DNA of 37,769 bases from contig JANLFS010000008.1 in the NCBI GenBank assembly GCA_024655925.1, positions 1 to 37,769 of the forward strand, given 5' to 3'. The notes under the pieces are model-generated. The model had not been told where the DNA came from. It made no database searches and worked only from the letters and a program-made list of their open reading frames with translations. Shown piece by piece: positions 6,950 through 14,885 of the stretch. Both the position numbers and the translations under genes were made by a program. This DNA comes from Bacillota bacterium. Lineage in GTDB: Bacteria > Bacillota > DTU025 > JANLFS01. Each line of letters starts with the position of its first letter. The stretch's first letter is position 1.

Positions 6950-9640
6950 TCACTCTCCCCTCTTCAACAATACGCCGTGATCCGGATTATCCCGAATGAC
7001 AACGGACTCAGCGCCTCTTCTCCCTCTCCATTCACCTCCTCGTAGGCGCAACACGTACTGACCAGGCAGCCATGATGGGCCAGGTTCGGGCAACGTGAAG
7101 CCTTCCTCGGCTGCTACTCCCGTCCACCAATAGCGCGGAAGGCTGACTGAGTTCATCATGATCTCCGCCAGGACTCTTCGCTCTGGCGCGCGGGAACTGG
7201 CCAATTCTTCAGCAAGGGCCGTGCCTTCAAGAAGCAGGACCGACATAGTGTCGTCCCCGAGTCTGGTCCGGGCCCGGAAGTACGATGCAGCACCACTCTC
7301 CTCTTCGTCGAAAGCACCCAACCGCAGTTGCGCCAACCTGAACTCTCTTGGGTTCGGTTCAGGAATAAGGTACTTCCTGGCCTCGTCGGCCTCCCGTTCG
7401 TCTTCCGACAGGCTCTCCTCCCGGCGGAAATCCTCCTCATTGCTTACCAACTCCGCCCCTTCGGCCCATGGTCTTCCATCGTAGACGCCCTCGATCATGG
7501 GGCGGATATCATCAGGGAGCACAATCATCTCACGGGTCACGAGCGCAGCCATGGTCTTGAGCAACACGAATCGCTGGTAGACCCGCTCTGTCTTTCCCAG
7601 CACAGGGGGTATGCAGGCCTCTGGCCATGCCACATGCAGTCGGGCCTCGTCTCCAGTCGGTCTCTGGGCGCGTGAGTGTCGATGCTCGCGCCCTACTCGC
7701 TGCAGGAGTAGGTCCGCCGGCGGTAGCTCCGTGATCATCTCGTCGAAGTCCACGTCCGCGCTCTGTTCCACAACCTGTGTGGCCACGAGAATTGCCCTCC
7801 GTGGCCGCGGAACATAACCGGGCTCGTCCTCGTTAAGCAAGCTTCTCTTCCCGAAGAGTCGGACCACCTCTTCCTCGATCTCCCGGCGGCGGCAGGCCCG
7901 GAAACGTGCGTGGAATAGAAGTAGCCGGCAGGAATCATCAGGCCGCATGCGCCCCTCAATGGCCTGGAACACCCGCTGCGCCGTGTCGACTGTGTTGACC
8001 AGTACGCAGAGACAACCACCTTGTGCCACCAGATCTAGCGCCAGCGACGCCAGCTTCTCCGGGTTCTCGAGAAATCCGGGGTAGCGGTGCACCCTAATGT
8101 GTCTGCGACGGCGTTCGCCCGCTACCTCGTGTTCCGCAGTTTCGCCCGAACTACTGACCGTCGTTACCAAAGGATAGGGGGCGTATTCACCGGGGAAGCG
8201 AGACGTGTAGTTAGCTTCTGGGGCATAAGCCTCCACCAGGGCCCGGCGTCTGGCCTCTGGAAGCGTTGCGGAGAGCAGGATTACTGGTATCTGGAGTGCC
8301 CGGCACCAGCGCAACAGCCGCGTGAGGATGCGTGACATGTATGGGTCGTACGCATGGACTTCGTCCACGATCAGAACCTTGCCCGACAACCCGAACAGTC
8401 GCAAGAACCCGTGCTTGACATGAAGGACACTGAAGAGCGCCTGATCGATTGTTCCGACACCATACGGCGCCAGAAGACTTCTTTTCTTCGGTCGAAACCA
8501 TTCGAGAGCCAAATGTGACTCGTCTTGAGAGCCCCCAGATAGCCCCGGTGCGACAGACGGCACCGCCGCATCCTCGCCAACCAGCCAGGCTTGTCCATGT
8601 ACAAGACGCGCTCCTGCGGCCAGTTCAGGGTCACGATCCTTGAGAAAAGCTTTGACCCGGTCGAACATCTGGTTGCCAGTCGCTGCAGTGGGCAGAGCGA
8701 CGTACGTGCCATTGTGCCCTCTGGCGCCCCATTGCGTCGCCAAATAGACAGCAGCCTCGGTCTTCCCTTCGCCCATAGGAGCCTCTATGATCCATAACCC
8801 AGGCCCAGCATCCGTCCGGGCCAGTTCCTCGCAGCGTCTCTGCACGGGACGGGCCTTATCGATGCGGAGCGTCCTCCACGTGTGCAGGAAGGGCTCACCT
8901 TCCCGCCATGGGTTGGTAATGTCAAGCCCTAACTTCTCTATCGCTTCCATGGCGACCAAAGCGCTTTGCGGGGCGTAATCCTCCACGTCAGCGGTGTACA
9001 CTCTGCGAGGAAAGAGCTCTTGGTTCGATGCGATCCAGTCGCTCCAAACGAGCAACCCCGACAGGAGCAAACCGAATACACTGTGGTCAACCTCGACCGG
9101 TCGCCAATCACGCGGGGCAAGAACCCTTCGAACAATCGCCTCGAGCTCGCGTCTGAGTGCCTCCCATGTATCATGCTGAAACTCAGGCTCTTCCGGTGCG
9201 GGGGCACCGAAATCCCCATGATGCCCGCGAAGTGCCTGCCCAACCGTGCGTGAAAGCTGAACCGGCAATCCGAGATCACTCATGAGGAACTTCTGGACCC
9301 ACAGGGCGCTCAAGCCCTCATGGCGGTAATCCCTGTCCTGTACTACACACGACAGACCTCGCTCCTTCAGAGGCATTATGTACTGGTCCGGGCCCCGACC
9401 TTGAAAGTCATGGTGGCATTTTCCGATATCATGCAATGCAGTGAAGTACGCAAGCCACGCTGGCAGCACATCAGTGGGGCACCCAATCGCCGCGCCGGCC
9501 CTGGCCGCCGTTGCCGCGAAGGCAGAGGTCTTTACCAAGGCCTGAGTCACATTTCCGACATCGATGAGGTGACAGGGTAGCGGATGAAAGGGGGCCGTCT
9601 TGGCCCAGAGTCTGAATACCAGTGAGTGTTCCGCGATCAT
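6950..9640 (-). CDS. cas3: Cas3, HD nuclease-helicase
   Basis: Cas3 is recruited by Cascade and degrades target DNA 3'-5'. From the start chosen (896 aa) the HD nuclease domain has HD at residues 70-71 (LHDIGKCHHDF) and GHHGDFG at about 139-145. The superfamily-2 helicase follows with Walker A GEGKT near 290, DEVH near 426, SAT near 457, a late motif ATQVVEQSADVDFD, and QRVGREHRHS. The ATG at 9640 is preceded by GGGGAGG at 7-8 nt; the frame stays open to 9697 but without a ribosome site. This is the first gene of the operon. Its roughly 540-bp upstream region contains the promoter candidate and the degenerate repeat described separately. Confidence 0.97.
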   Translation of the reverse strand: MIAEHSLVFRLWAKTAPFHPLPCHLIDVGNVTQALVKTSAFAATAARAGAAIGCPTDVLPAWLAYFTALHDIGKCHHDFQGRGPDQYIMPLKERGLSCVVQDRDYRHEGLSALWVQKFLMSDLGLPVQLSRTVGQALRGHHGDFGAPAPEEPEFQHDTWEALRRELEAIVRRVLAPRDWRPVEVDHSVFGLLLSGLLVWSDWIASNQELFPRRVYTADVEDYAPQSALVAMEAIEKLGLDITNPWREGEPFLHTWRTLRIDKARPVQRRCEELARTDAGPGLWIIEAPMGEGKTEAAVYLATQWGARGHNGTYVALPTAATGNQMFDRVKAFLKDRDPELAAGARLVHGQAWLVGEDAAVPSVAPGLSGGSQDESHLALEWFRPKKRSLLAPYGVGTIDQALFSVLHVKHGFLRLFGLSGKVLIVDEVHAYDPYMSRILTRLLRWCRALQIPVILLSATLPEARRRALVEAYAPEANYTSRFPGEYAPYPLVTTVSSSGETAEHEVAGERRRRHIRVHRYPGFLENPEKLASLALDLVAQGGCLCVLVNTVDTAQRVFQAIEGRMRPDDSCRLLLFHARFRACRRREIEEEVVRLFGKRSLLNEDEPGYVPRPRRAILVATQVVEQSADVDFDEMITELPPADLLLQRVGREHRHSRAQRPTGDEARLHVAWPEACIPPVLGKTERVYQRFVLLKTMAALVTREMIVLPDDIRPMIEGVYDGRPWAEGAELVSNEEDFRREESLSEDEREADEARKYLIPEPNPREFRLAQLRLGAFDEEESGAASYFRARTRLGDDTMSVLLLEGTALAEELASSRAPERRVLAEIMMNSVSLPRYWWTGVAAEEGFTLPEPGPSWLPGQYVLRLRGGEWRGRRGAESVVIRDNPDHGVLLKRGE

Positions 9641-9786
9641 GGAACGGCCTCCCCGAAGTTGTCTTCCTGTTTGAATGGTATCACTGCCTTCCGGCACGTT
9701 TGTGTCATTTACTTAACTTGCCACGACAGCTGATTCCAGTCGGCGACCCGATCGAGCATGAACAAGTCATGCTTCCAGCTTATGGT

Positions 9787-9796
9787 CACAATCCTT
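9787..9796 (-). promoter_or_regulatory. Candidate seed-match target of the CreR-like RNA in the cas3 leader
   Basis: The minus strand reads AAGGATTGTG here: AAG, a known I-E PAM, then GATTGTG. These seven bases are identical to the first seven bases after the 8-nt handle of the degenerate repeat at 10071-10099. Beyond position 7 only scattered bases match. The site lies between the proposed cas promoter and the cas3 start, where Cascade binding would block transcription. The chance of an AAG plus 7-nt match in some 700 positions is below one in a thousand by simple counting, though I searched for it after seeing the repeat. Confidence 0.45.
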
Positions 9797-9830
9797 TTGC
9801 GGCAGCAGCAGACTCGAGGGATCGGTGTAA

Positions 9831-9870
9831 TCTATAATCCAACAACGTTCTCTTGTACATTGTTAAACAA
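9831..9870 (-). promoter_or_regulatory. Candidate cas operon promoter with a palindrome just upstream
   Basis: On the minus strand TGTACA (9854-9859) lies 17 bp from TATAGA (9831-9836), each agreeing with 4 of 6 consensus bases, in an AT-rich patch of an otherwise GC-rich window. Transcription would start near 9824, about 185 bp before the cas3 ATG. Directly upstream is the palindrome TTGTTTAACAA (9860-9870), a possible operator. The plus strand also shows TATAAT at 9833-9838, but with no matching -35 element. This is inference from motif shape only. Confidence 0.45.
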
Positions 9871-10018
9871 CCGCTTGTGAATTCCTGCCTAACCATGGGA
9901 ATTACTGTAAGACTGAAAGCAATGGGATAACAGCCAGCGCGGCATCGGAAGGTAGCGAAGACATGTTCTCTGGCAAGACAGGCGGGTTTTGACGTGCGTG
10001 TTCAGGAGTGGCGACTGG

Positions 10019-10099
10019 AAAGAAAAGCACAGGGTGAGAGGGGACCGTTCCCGGTACCAGCGGCACAATCACTTTCACCGCCACACCCGTGGGGACAAC
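10019..10099 (-). ncRNA. CreR-like degenerate repeat and pseudo-spacer upstream of cas3
   Basis: Bases 10072-10099 match the CRISPR repeat at 24 of 28 positions. On the minus strand the element begins GTTGTCCCCACGGG, keeps the hairpin with one mismatch, and ends GTGAAAGT in place of the handle GTGAACCG. The following sequence (10070 downward) starts GATTGTGCCGC, contains a GGAA-loop hairpin, and runs into a T-rich stretch at 10019-10028. Published cas-regulating RNAs (CreR) have this form: a degenerate repeat and pseudo-spacer that guide Cascade to a cas promoter with partial pairing, giving repression without cleavage. I found no clear second repeat and no clear promoter for it. It could instead be a relic of an old array. 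Confidence 0.55.
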
Positions 10100-10183
10100 C
10101 TCTGCAGGCCGGCGAGCTTGCAGCCGACAACCAGAGCGGGGGATCAACGACCCACCGAGCTCCCCCGCCACCCCCCTACATCT

Positions 10184-10885
10184 TCAGAATTCGCCGCCCA
10201 GCGCCCAATCTACTGCGGCCTCGGCGTGTATCCTTGTTGTATCGAAGACAGGCACCGGGGCGTCTGCCGCCCCGACCAGCATCGAGAGCTCCGTGCACCC
10301 GAGCACGATGCCTTGAGCGCCCGACGCGGCCAAGCCGGCCATTATGCCCCGCAGGGCCATGCGGGATGACTCTCGTACAATACCCCTGCACAGCTCCCGG
10401 AAGATGATGTCGTTCACTATTTGCCGGGCCTCGGGACCCGGGGTCATCACCCGAAGTCCGCGACGGGCAGCGAGGTGCCCCGCGTAGAAATCCTCCTCCA
10501 TAGTGAACCTCGTTCCGAGCAGGCCCACACGTTCGACGCCTTGGGCTTTGACCCTTTCCGCTGTTGCGTCCGCAATGTGGAGGAGTGGTATGGTGACCGC
10601 GGCTTCGATCACGTCCGCCACCTTGTGCATGGTGTTCGTAGCAAGGACCAGGATCTCGGCCCCAGCCCTCTCCAGGCCCTTGGCCACCTGCGCGAGTTCA
10701 GCACCGACCTGGTCCCATTCCCCCGCCGCCTGCAATCTCTCCATCCTCGCGAAGTCCACACTGTACATGATGCACTCCGCGGAATGCAGGCCTCCGAGTC
10801 TGTGCCGCACAGCCTCGTTGATGATCCTGTAGTATTCTGCGGAGGATTCCCAGCTCATCCCGGCGATAAGCCCGATCGTCTTCAT
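10184..10885 (-). CDS. ygeA: YgeA-like amino-acid (Asp/Glu) racemase
   Basis: This 233-residue protein belongs to the PLP-independent aspartate/glutamate racemase superfamily and aligns along its whole length with E. coli YgeA. Seen are MKTIGLIAGMSWESS, RLGGLHSAECIMYSVDF, ATNTMHKVAD, LLGTRFTMEEDFY, GCTELSML and VFDTTRIHAEAAV. The first catalytic cysteine of the superfamily is replaced by Thr in ATNTMHK, while the second is kept in GCTE. This is the natural state in the YgeA subgroup and not a defect. The ATG at 10885 has GGGAGGTG at good spacing; the open frame extends to 11050 without support. Substrate range cannot be told. It is likely transcribed alone, divergently from the small gene at 11031. 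Confidence 0.9.
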   Translation of the reverse strand: MKTIGLIAGMSWESSAEYYRIINEAVRHRLGGLHSAECIMYSVDFARMERLQAAGEWDQVGAELAQVAKGLERAGAEILVLATNTMHKVADVIEAAVTIPLLHIADATAERVKAQGVERVGLLGTRFTMEEDFYAGHLAARRGLRVMTPGPEARQIVNDIIFRELCRGIVRESSRMALRGIMAGLAASGAQGIVLGCTELSMLVGAADAPVPVFDTTRIHAEAAVDWALGGEF

Positions 10886-10971
10886 GGCCCACCTCCCGTT
10901 GTCCCACACGCCAGCCGCCAATGGTGCAGGCACAGTACCCACCCGACCGCTGTTTGCCTCTGGGAATCCTG

Positions 10972-10999
10972 TTCCACAACCGTGCAGTCTCCGTATACT
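10972..10999 (+). promoter_or_regulatory. Candidate promoter for the small protein gene
   Basis: TATACT (10994-10999, 5 of 6 consensus) is preceded at 16 bp by a weak TTCCAC. It lies 32 bp before the GTG start at 11031 and points at that gene. The 145-bp space to ygeA is the only room for promoters in both directions; nothing clear was seen for ygeA. Confidence 0.35.
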
Positions 11000-11030
11000 G
11001 ATTAGTGTGGTGAGCGGGAGGGGGTGTCGC

Positions 11031-11285
11031 GTGGCGCAGCAGCCCACCAAGCCTGACAGTTCGGGACAGTTGGCCGCCTTACAGATAGAGACTGCCGGGG
11101 CTTGGACAATCGTGCTTGGTAGCTTCCTCCAGGCCCTGGGTCTACAGCTCTCCCTGGAGGGAGCTAGCGCTGACGCTCAGCAGCTGGAGGAGATAAAGAA
11201 CCAGATCAAGCTGCTCTGGATTCAGCTAGAGCATCTCAGGCTGCGCATGGACCAGATGGAGCTCTTCCTCTACAAAGACCGTTAG
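11031..11285 (+). CDS. Small helical protein of unknown function
   Basis: I do not recognise this 84-residue protein. It starts with GTG at 11031 preceded by GGGAGGGGG at about 6 nt; the frame is open further upstream but would run through the ygeA start region. A short polar N-terminus is followed by a hydrophobic stretch (AGAWTIVLGSFLQALGLQLS, residues about 23-42), then a helix with heptad-like spacing (QQLEEIKNQIKLLWIQLEHLRLRMDQMELFLY) that probably forms a coiled coil. This suggests a small membrane-associated or oligomeric protein. It ends 59 bp before the convergent degV gene, with short direct repeats between. Confidence 0.7.
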   Translation: MAQQPTKPDSSGQLAALQIETAGAWTIVLGSFLQALGLQLSLEGASADAQQLEEIKNQIKLLWIQLEHLRLRMDQMELFLYKDR

Positions 11286-11353
11286 CGGGCGTGCTGGCCG
11301 GACTACCCCTCTATCGGGCGTGCTGAGCGTGCGTGTCTACCTGACTATCCCTC
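11286..11353. repeat. Short imperfect duplication between convergent genes
   Basis: CGGGCGTGCTG occurs at 11286-11296 and 11315-11325, and GACTA(C/T)CCCTC at 11301-11311 and 11343-11353. The second copy covers the last codons and stop of degV, so this looks like a partial duplication of the gene end. No function is evident. Confidence 0.5.
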
Positions 11354-12199
11354 GTACGCCGGGCACCACGCGACGCCGATTGAACCAGGCCCAGTATGAG
11401 TGCCCACCACCGGACCACATTTGGAGATGAAGACTTCGGCACACACAAACCTTCGCTCTACCTCGGCCTTCCACTCCTTGGCACGATCAGGGGAATCCCC
11501 GTGGATCACTGCGACATGAAGCGGCTTTCGCGAACCCACCCATTGCGACATGAGTTCCATGACGCGAGGTAGAACCCTGCCTGCTCCTCGAACCCGGTCG
11601 ACCGGAATCACTTCTCCTTCGCCCAGGGAGATCACAGGCTTGATGGAAAGCAGCCCACCCAGGAGGGCCGATGCCTTGCCTATCCTTCCGTTCTTCTCGA
11701 GGTACCGGAGTGTGTCGACAGTGAAGAGGAGTTTCACGTTGTCCATGAAATGGCGGACGACGCGGCGAATCTCGTTGAGTTCCCGGCCTGCCGCGACCGC
11801 TCTGGCCGCAGCCAGGGCCACAAATCCTTGGCATGTGGAGGCCTGACCGGAGTCGATGACCTCGATCGCGGATGACCCCAGGGTCTCCCTGGCTATGAGG
11901 GCGCTCTGGTAGGTTCCACTCAGCTTTGATGACACATGGATGGAGATGATATGGTCGTAATTTTCCAACATTCGCTTGTAGACCGCGAGGAAGCTAGCGG
12001 GAGACGGCTGAGAAGTCGTCGGCATAACGTCGGACGTCTTGAGCTTCTCGAAGAACTCCTCAGTAGTGAGGTCGACTTGATCCTTGTAGACTTCGTCCCC
12101 GAACAGGACCGAGACGGGGACTACCTCTATGTTGTTTTCGCGATACAAGTCCTGAGGGAGGTCCGCAATACTGTCGGTAACCACGCCTATCCTTGCCAT
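11345..12199 (-). CDS. DegV family fatty-acid-binding protein
   Basis: DegV (FakB-like) proteins bind a fatty acid and, in Bacillota, may present it to the kinase FakA. The 284-residue protein has the N-terminal VTDSIADLP, the MPTTSQPSPASF loop, ISIHVSSKLSGTYQSA, VIDSGQASTCQGF and a central LFTVDTLRYLEKNGRIGKASALLG, all standard. The ATG at 12199 begins MARIGVVTDS, where the family starts, with GAAGGGAAG upstream; the frame is open to 12265 but the extra 22 residues look unlike the family. No fakA-like kinase is nearby. It has its own promoter at 12270-12298. Confidence 0.93.
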   Translation of the reverse strand: MARIGVVTDSIADLPQDLYRENNIEVVPVSVLFGDEVYKDQVDLTTEEFFEKLKTSDVMPTTSQPSPASFLAVYKRMLENYDHIISIHVSSKLSGTYQSALIARETLGSSAIEVIDSGQASTCQGFVALAAARAVAAGRELNEIRRVVRHFMDNVKLLFTVDTLRYLEKNGRIGKASALLGGLLSIKPVISLGEGEVIPVDRVRGAGRVLPRVMELMSQWVGSRKPLHVAVIHGDSPDRAKEWKAEVERRFVCAEVFISKCGPVVGTHTGPGSIGVAWCPAYEG

Positions 12200-12269
12200 C
12201 GTGATCTTCCCTTCGCAGCACATGCCTCGGCGGCACGTTTGTTCTTCGGCCCAATAGTTTGACATTCAA

Positions 12270-12298
12270 ACAATATCCTAGTGCTCTCCGGTTGTCAA
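12270..12298 (-). promoter_or_regulatory. Promoter of degV
   Basis: On the minus strand a perfect TTGACA (12293-12298) is followed after 17 bp by TATTGT (12270-12275). This is the best sigma-70/sigma-A type promoter in the window and sits about 70 bp before the degV ATG. Confidence 0.7.
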
Positions 12299-12424
12299 GG
12301 GCAGTCTTAATGAACGTCTTTGGGCGCACAATCGGGCCGTGATGCCGCAACTGTGGTCCCGCCAGCTCTCACCAGGAAGTCTCTCTCCTCCCACCGAGAC
12401 CCGCGCCGTATCCCCGGAGGCCTG

Positions 12425-12433
12425 TGCTAAGAT
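12425..12433 (+). promoter_or_regulatory. Candidate extended -10 for the PrcB-LysM gene
   Basis: TGCTAAGAT gives a TGn motif followed by TAAGAT (4 of 6 consensus), ending about 36 bp before the likely start codon. No -35 element is evident, which is tolerated with an extended -10. Confidence 0.3.
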
Positions 12434-12468
12434 GATGGTAGACGCTCTGTCGAAGGAGGATGACCCGT

Positions 12469-13425
12469 TTGCGAAGGGTTTGCATCGTAGCTGCAGTCGT
12501 CGCCGCCAGCGTGCTCGGAACAGTGGCGCCGCCCGCAGGGGCTGTGGGATTACTCGCCTCGCCATGGGACCGTGCCGAGCTCGAGGCGATTCAGGCCGAT
12601 GTCGGCCTTGGGCATCACTCCTGGCGGCTTGATCCGGAGCAGGTGGCGCGGGCCTGGGGCGTGAGGCTTGGCTTCTCCCCAGAACACGATCAATTCAACA
12701 TCTTGCCTTCGAAACCGGGCATCCCGGGGCCCGACGGGCCCACGGTAGATGTTCAGGTGCTCCACGGACAAGAAGTCCATGTCATGACCTTGGTGCAACC
12801 TCTCGGGCCTGGGCCGGATAAGATATGGGTGGTGGAGTCCGTGACGCGCGTCCCAGACGCCACCGTCCTCTATGCATCACAGGGTCCTCTCGAAGACTCC
12901 TGGATCGGTGCCAGGCCGCGTGTGAGGTTCTACGTCTCCGGCAGGTTCATGGGGCCGGATTTCGACCCCAACACTCAAGTGGGCCTAGTCGCTGACCTCG
13001 GTGAACGTCCTACCGGAGGTTATTCGATTGGTATTCGCAATATTATCCTGCGAGGGCGGACTGTCACAGTCACAGTCTGGGTTTCCAACCCTAAGCCCGG
13101 AGACATGGTCGTTCAAGCCCTGACCCGTCCACTTGCATACGCAGTGATCAATAAGGAAGACCTCCCGAAGGGCTCGGTCACATTCGAGATCAGGAGGGCA
13201 GACGGCGCGGAGTGCGGCGAGTCAAGGACCTTGGTGAACGACCTCGGGTCCTACACCGTCAGGCCCGGTGACTCGTTCTACCGGATAGCCTCCAGATTCG
13301 ACATGCCACTCTCCAAGCTTCTCTCGTACAACGAGGGCGTAGACCCGCTCAACCTGCAGGTGGGGCATGAGGTCATGCTCGAGCCGGTGCTCGCCATGAG
13401 CAACCTCGCCATACGTCGTGATTAA
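12469..13425 (+). CDS. Secreted PrcB-domain and LysM protein
   Basis: The N-terminus (RRVCIVAAVVAASVLGTVAPPAGAVG) is a signal peptide with an alanine-rich cleavage site. Around residues 160-240 is a PrcB-like domain, recognised by GERPTGGYSIGI, ILRGRTVTVTVWVSNPKPGDMV and TRPLAYAVI. Residues about 260-310 are a LysM domain (YTVRPGDSFYRIASRFDMPLSKLLSYN...VGHEV), which binds peptidoglycan. It is therefore an exported wall-associated protein; the PrcB domain has been linked to protease complexes, but no protease gene lies here. An ATG at 12460 abuts AAGGAGG with no spacing, so I prefer the in-frame TTG at 12469, nine bases downstream of GGAGG. An extended -10 (TGCTAAGAT, 12425-12433) lies upstream. 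Confidence 0.85.
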   Translation: MRRVCIVAAVVAASVLGTVAPPAGAVGLLASPWDRAELEAIQADVGLGHHSWRLDPEQVARAWGVRLGFSPEHDQFNILPSKPGIPGPDGPTVDVQVLHGQEVHVMTLVQPLGPGPDKIWVVESVTRVPDATVLYASQGPLEDSWIGARPRVRFYVSGRFMGPDFDPNTQVGLVADLGERPTGGYSIGIRNIILRGRTVTVTVWVSNPKPGDMVVQALTRPLAYAVINKEDLPKGSVTFEIRRADGAECGESRTLVNDLGSYTVRPGDSFYRIASRFDMPLSKLLSYNEGVDPLNLQVGHEVMLEPVLAMSNLAIRRD

Positions 13426-13610
13426 CCTGTGGACCAATACACCGGTGGATCAGGGGTGGGTGGTCGAACCGGGGACCTGCCCGGCCCAGATGCCTGCCCA
13501 CTCTCGATCTCTGCACAGCCGCGGGACAGTTCCTTCCGCCCGCCTGCGCCGAGCAGGATCGGGCAGGCCCGCAGCGAATGTACGCTGGATAGCGTCCAGG
13601 TTATGAACCG

Positions 13611-14798
13611 ATGGGGGATGCCGAATTGGAGACATGCAACGGTTTCGATTCTAGACTCCGCAAGATGCTCGACTCCATCGTGGTGGACCCTGTGGCGAGG
13701 GAGAAAGGCCGGAACCGGATATCGCGGGTTCTGGGTGGAGAGGACGTGGACTGCCTTCCGATCGTGTGCGGCATCCCGTCTCTGGGGCAGACAGGGTGTT
13801 CCCAGTACTCCTTCAAGGAGCAGTTCGAAGACGGGGCAAAAATGCTCATTGAGCACATCCCGGCCATGGCAATGGCCGCGGCGTCCGGAGCAGATGGGGT
13901 CGTCTGCATGAGGCCCAACTTCGGCGTGGTCTTCATGCCCGCTCTTTTCGGTCTCGAGTGGGAGTTCAGAGATGGCGCGTGGCCCTGGCCCGCAGGGCAC
14001 ATGTCCCGCGAGCAGTTGGAGCCACTGCTGGAGCCCGAATCAAGGGCAGATCTCATGCGGTCGCTCCAGGGCCGGGACCTCATGGCCCGCGCCGCGGACT
14101 ACGCCCGGTACTTCGCGGAGCAACTGGGAGATAGAGCTCGGGTATACCTGCCCGACACTCAAGGGCCGTTCGACCTCGCGCACTTGTTACGAGGGAACGA
14201 CCTCTTCCTGGACATGTATGACGATCCCGAGTTCGTGCACGATCTCATGGCCCTGGTGACTGATGTGTTCATTGAGATCACTAGGACGCTCAAGCGGGTG
14301 CTCGGCGAGGCTGACACTGAGTGCTACCATGGGCACGGGATGTCCAGCGGGATATACATGTCCAATGGTGGAACGAGACTCTCGGAGGACACGGTCACGT
14401 TGCTCTCCCGCCGGGACATCGACGAGTTCGTGATCCCTTATACTGAGCGCGCCCTCGCGGCGTTTGGCGGGGGGTTCGTCCACTACTGCGGAACCAACCC
14501 CGGGTTCTTCGACGCCCTTCTCGAACTGGATCTGGTCCGCGCCATAAACCTCGGCAACCCGGAGATGCACGACATGCCCTCGATAATCAGTAAGCTAATG
14601 GACCGGGGCCGTGCCTACTTTGGTCCGATTCCGCTCGAACCCGGTGAGGGTCTCCGGGCATATCTCTCCCGGGTCGCCCGCCTGACCGGCGGGGAGAAGC
14701 GGGGCCTGGTGTTCGTTCCAGATCCCGCAGTGTATGAAGAAGCTGCTCCCGACATTGTGGTTTCGGAGTGGCGAGAGGTACAGGCCTCCTTGAGATGA
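13611..14798 (+). CDS. UroD/MtaA-like protein (uroporphyrinogen decarboxylase superfamily)
   Basis: This 395-residue protein has the (beta/alpha)8 UroD fold as used in corrinoid-linked methyltransferases such as MtaA and CmuA. Seen are RISRVLGGEDVDCLPIV near residue 37, the PDTQGPFDLAHLLRG segment, and FVHYCGTN near 286, whose H-x-C resembles the zinc-binding motif of the methyltransferase branch. True heme-pathway UroD motifs are absent, so uroporphyrinogen decarboxylase is unlikely. No corrinoid protein or RamA-type activator gene is adjacent, so the methyl acceptor is unknown. It is convergent with the activase operon, whose genes are often found in similar anaerobic settings. The ribosome site is weak and the exact start is uncertain. 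Confidence 0.8.
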   Translation: MGDAELETCNGFDSRLRKMLDSIVVDPVAREKGRNRISRVLGGEDVDCLPIVCGIPSLGQTGCSQYSFKEQFEDGAKMLIEHIPAMAMAAASGADGVVCMRPNFGVVFMPALFGLEWEFRDGAWPWPAGHMSREQLEPLLEPESRADLMRSLQGRDLMARAADYARYFAEQLGDRARVYLPDTQGPFDLAHLLRGNDLFLDMYDDPEFVHDLMALVTDVFIEITRTLKRVLGEADTECYHGHGMSSGIYMSNGGTRLSEDTVTLLSRRDIDEFVIPYTERALAAFGGGFVHYCGTNPGFFDALLELDLVRAINLGNPEMHDMPSIISKLMDRGRAYFGPIPLEPGEGLRAYLSRVARLTGGEKRGLVFVPDPAVYEEAAPDIVVSEWREVQASLR

Positions 14799-14885
14799 GT
14801 CTTCTCACGTGCGCGGGCTCGCCCTCCCGGGGTGATCCCTTTCACAGGTCCTCCTTCCCCGGGGGGACGTCCCTTCCCCGGGTCG

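Noticed and set aside
10034-10046. A second degenerate repeat next to the first (GAGAGGGGACC) or at 10127-10132 (GACAAC)
   Set aside because: Only short fragments match, and spacing does not fit a 61-bp period.
10136-10168. GCGGGGG/CCCCCGC hairpin downstream of ygeA as a terminator
   Set aside because: The loop is 19 nt and no T-run follows on either strand.
9902-10171. A minus-strand 89-codon frame upstream of cas3
   Set aside because: No ribosome site, no family resemblance, proline-rich translation, and it runs across the degenerate repeat. I also looked here for a CreT-like toxin gene and saw none.
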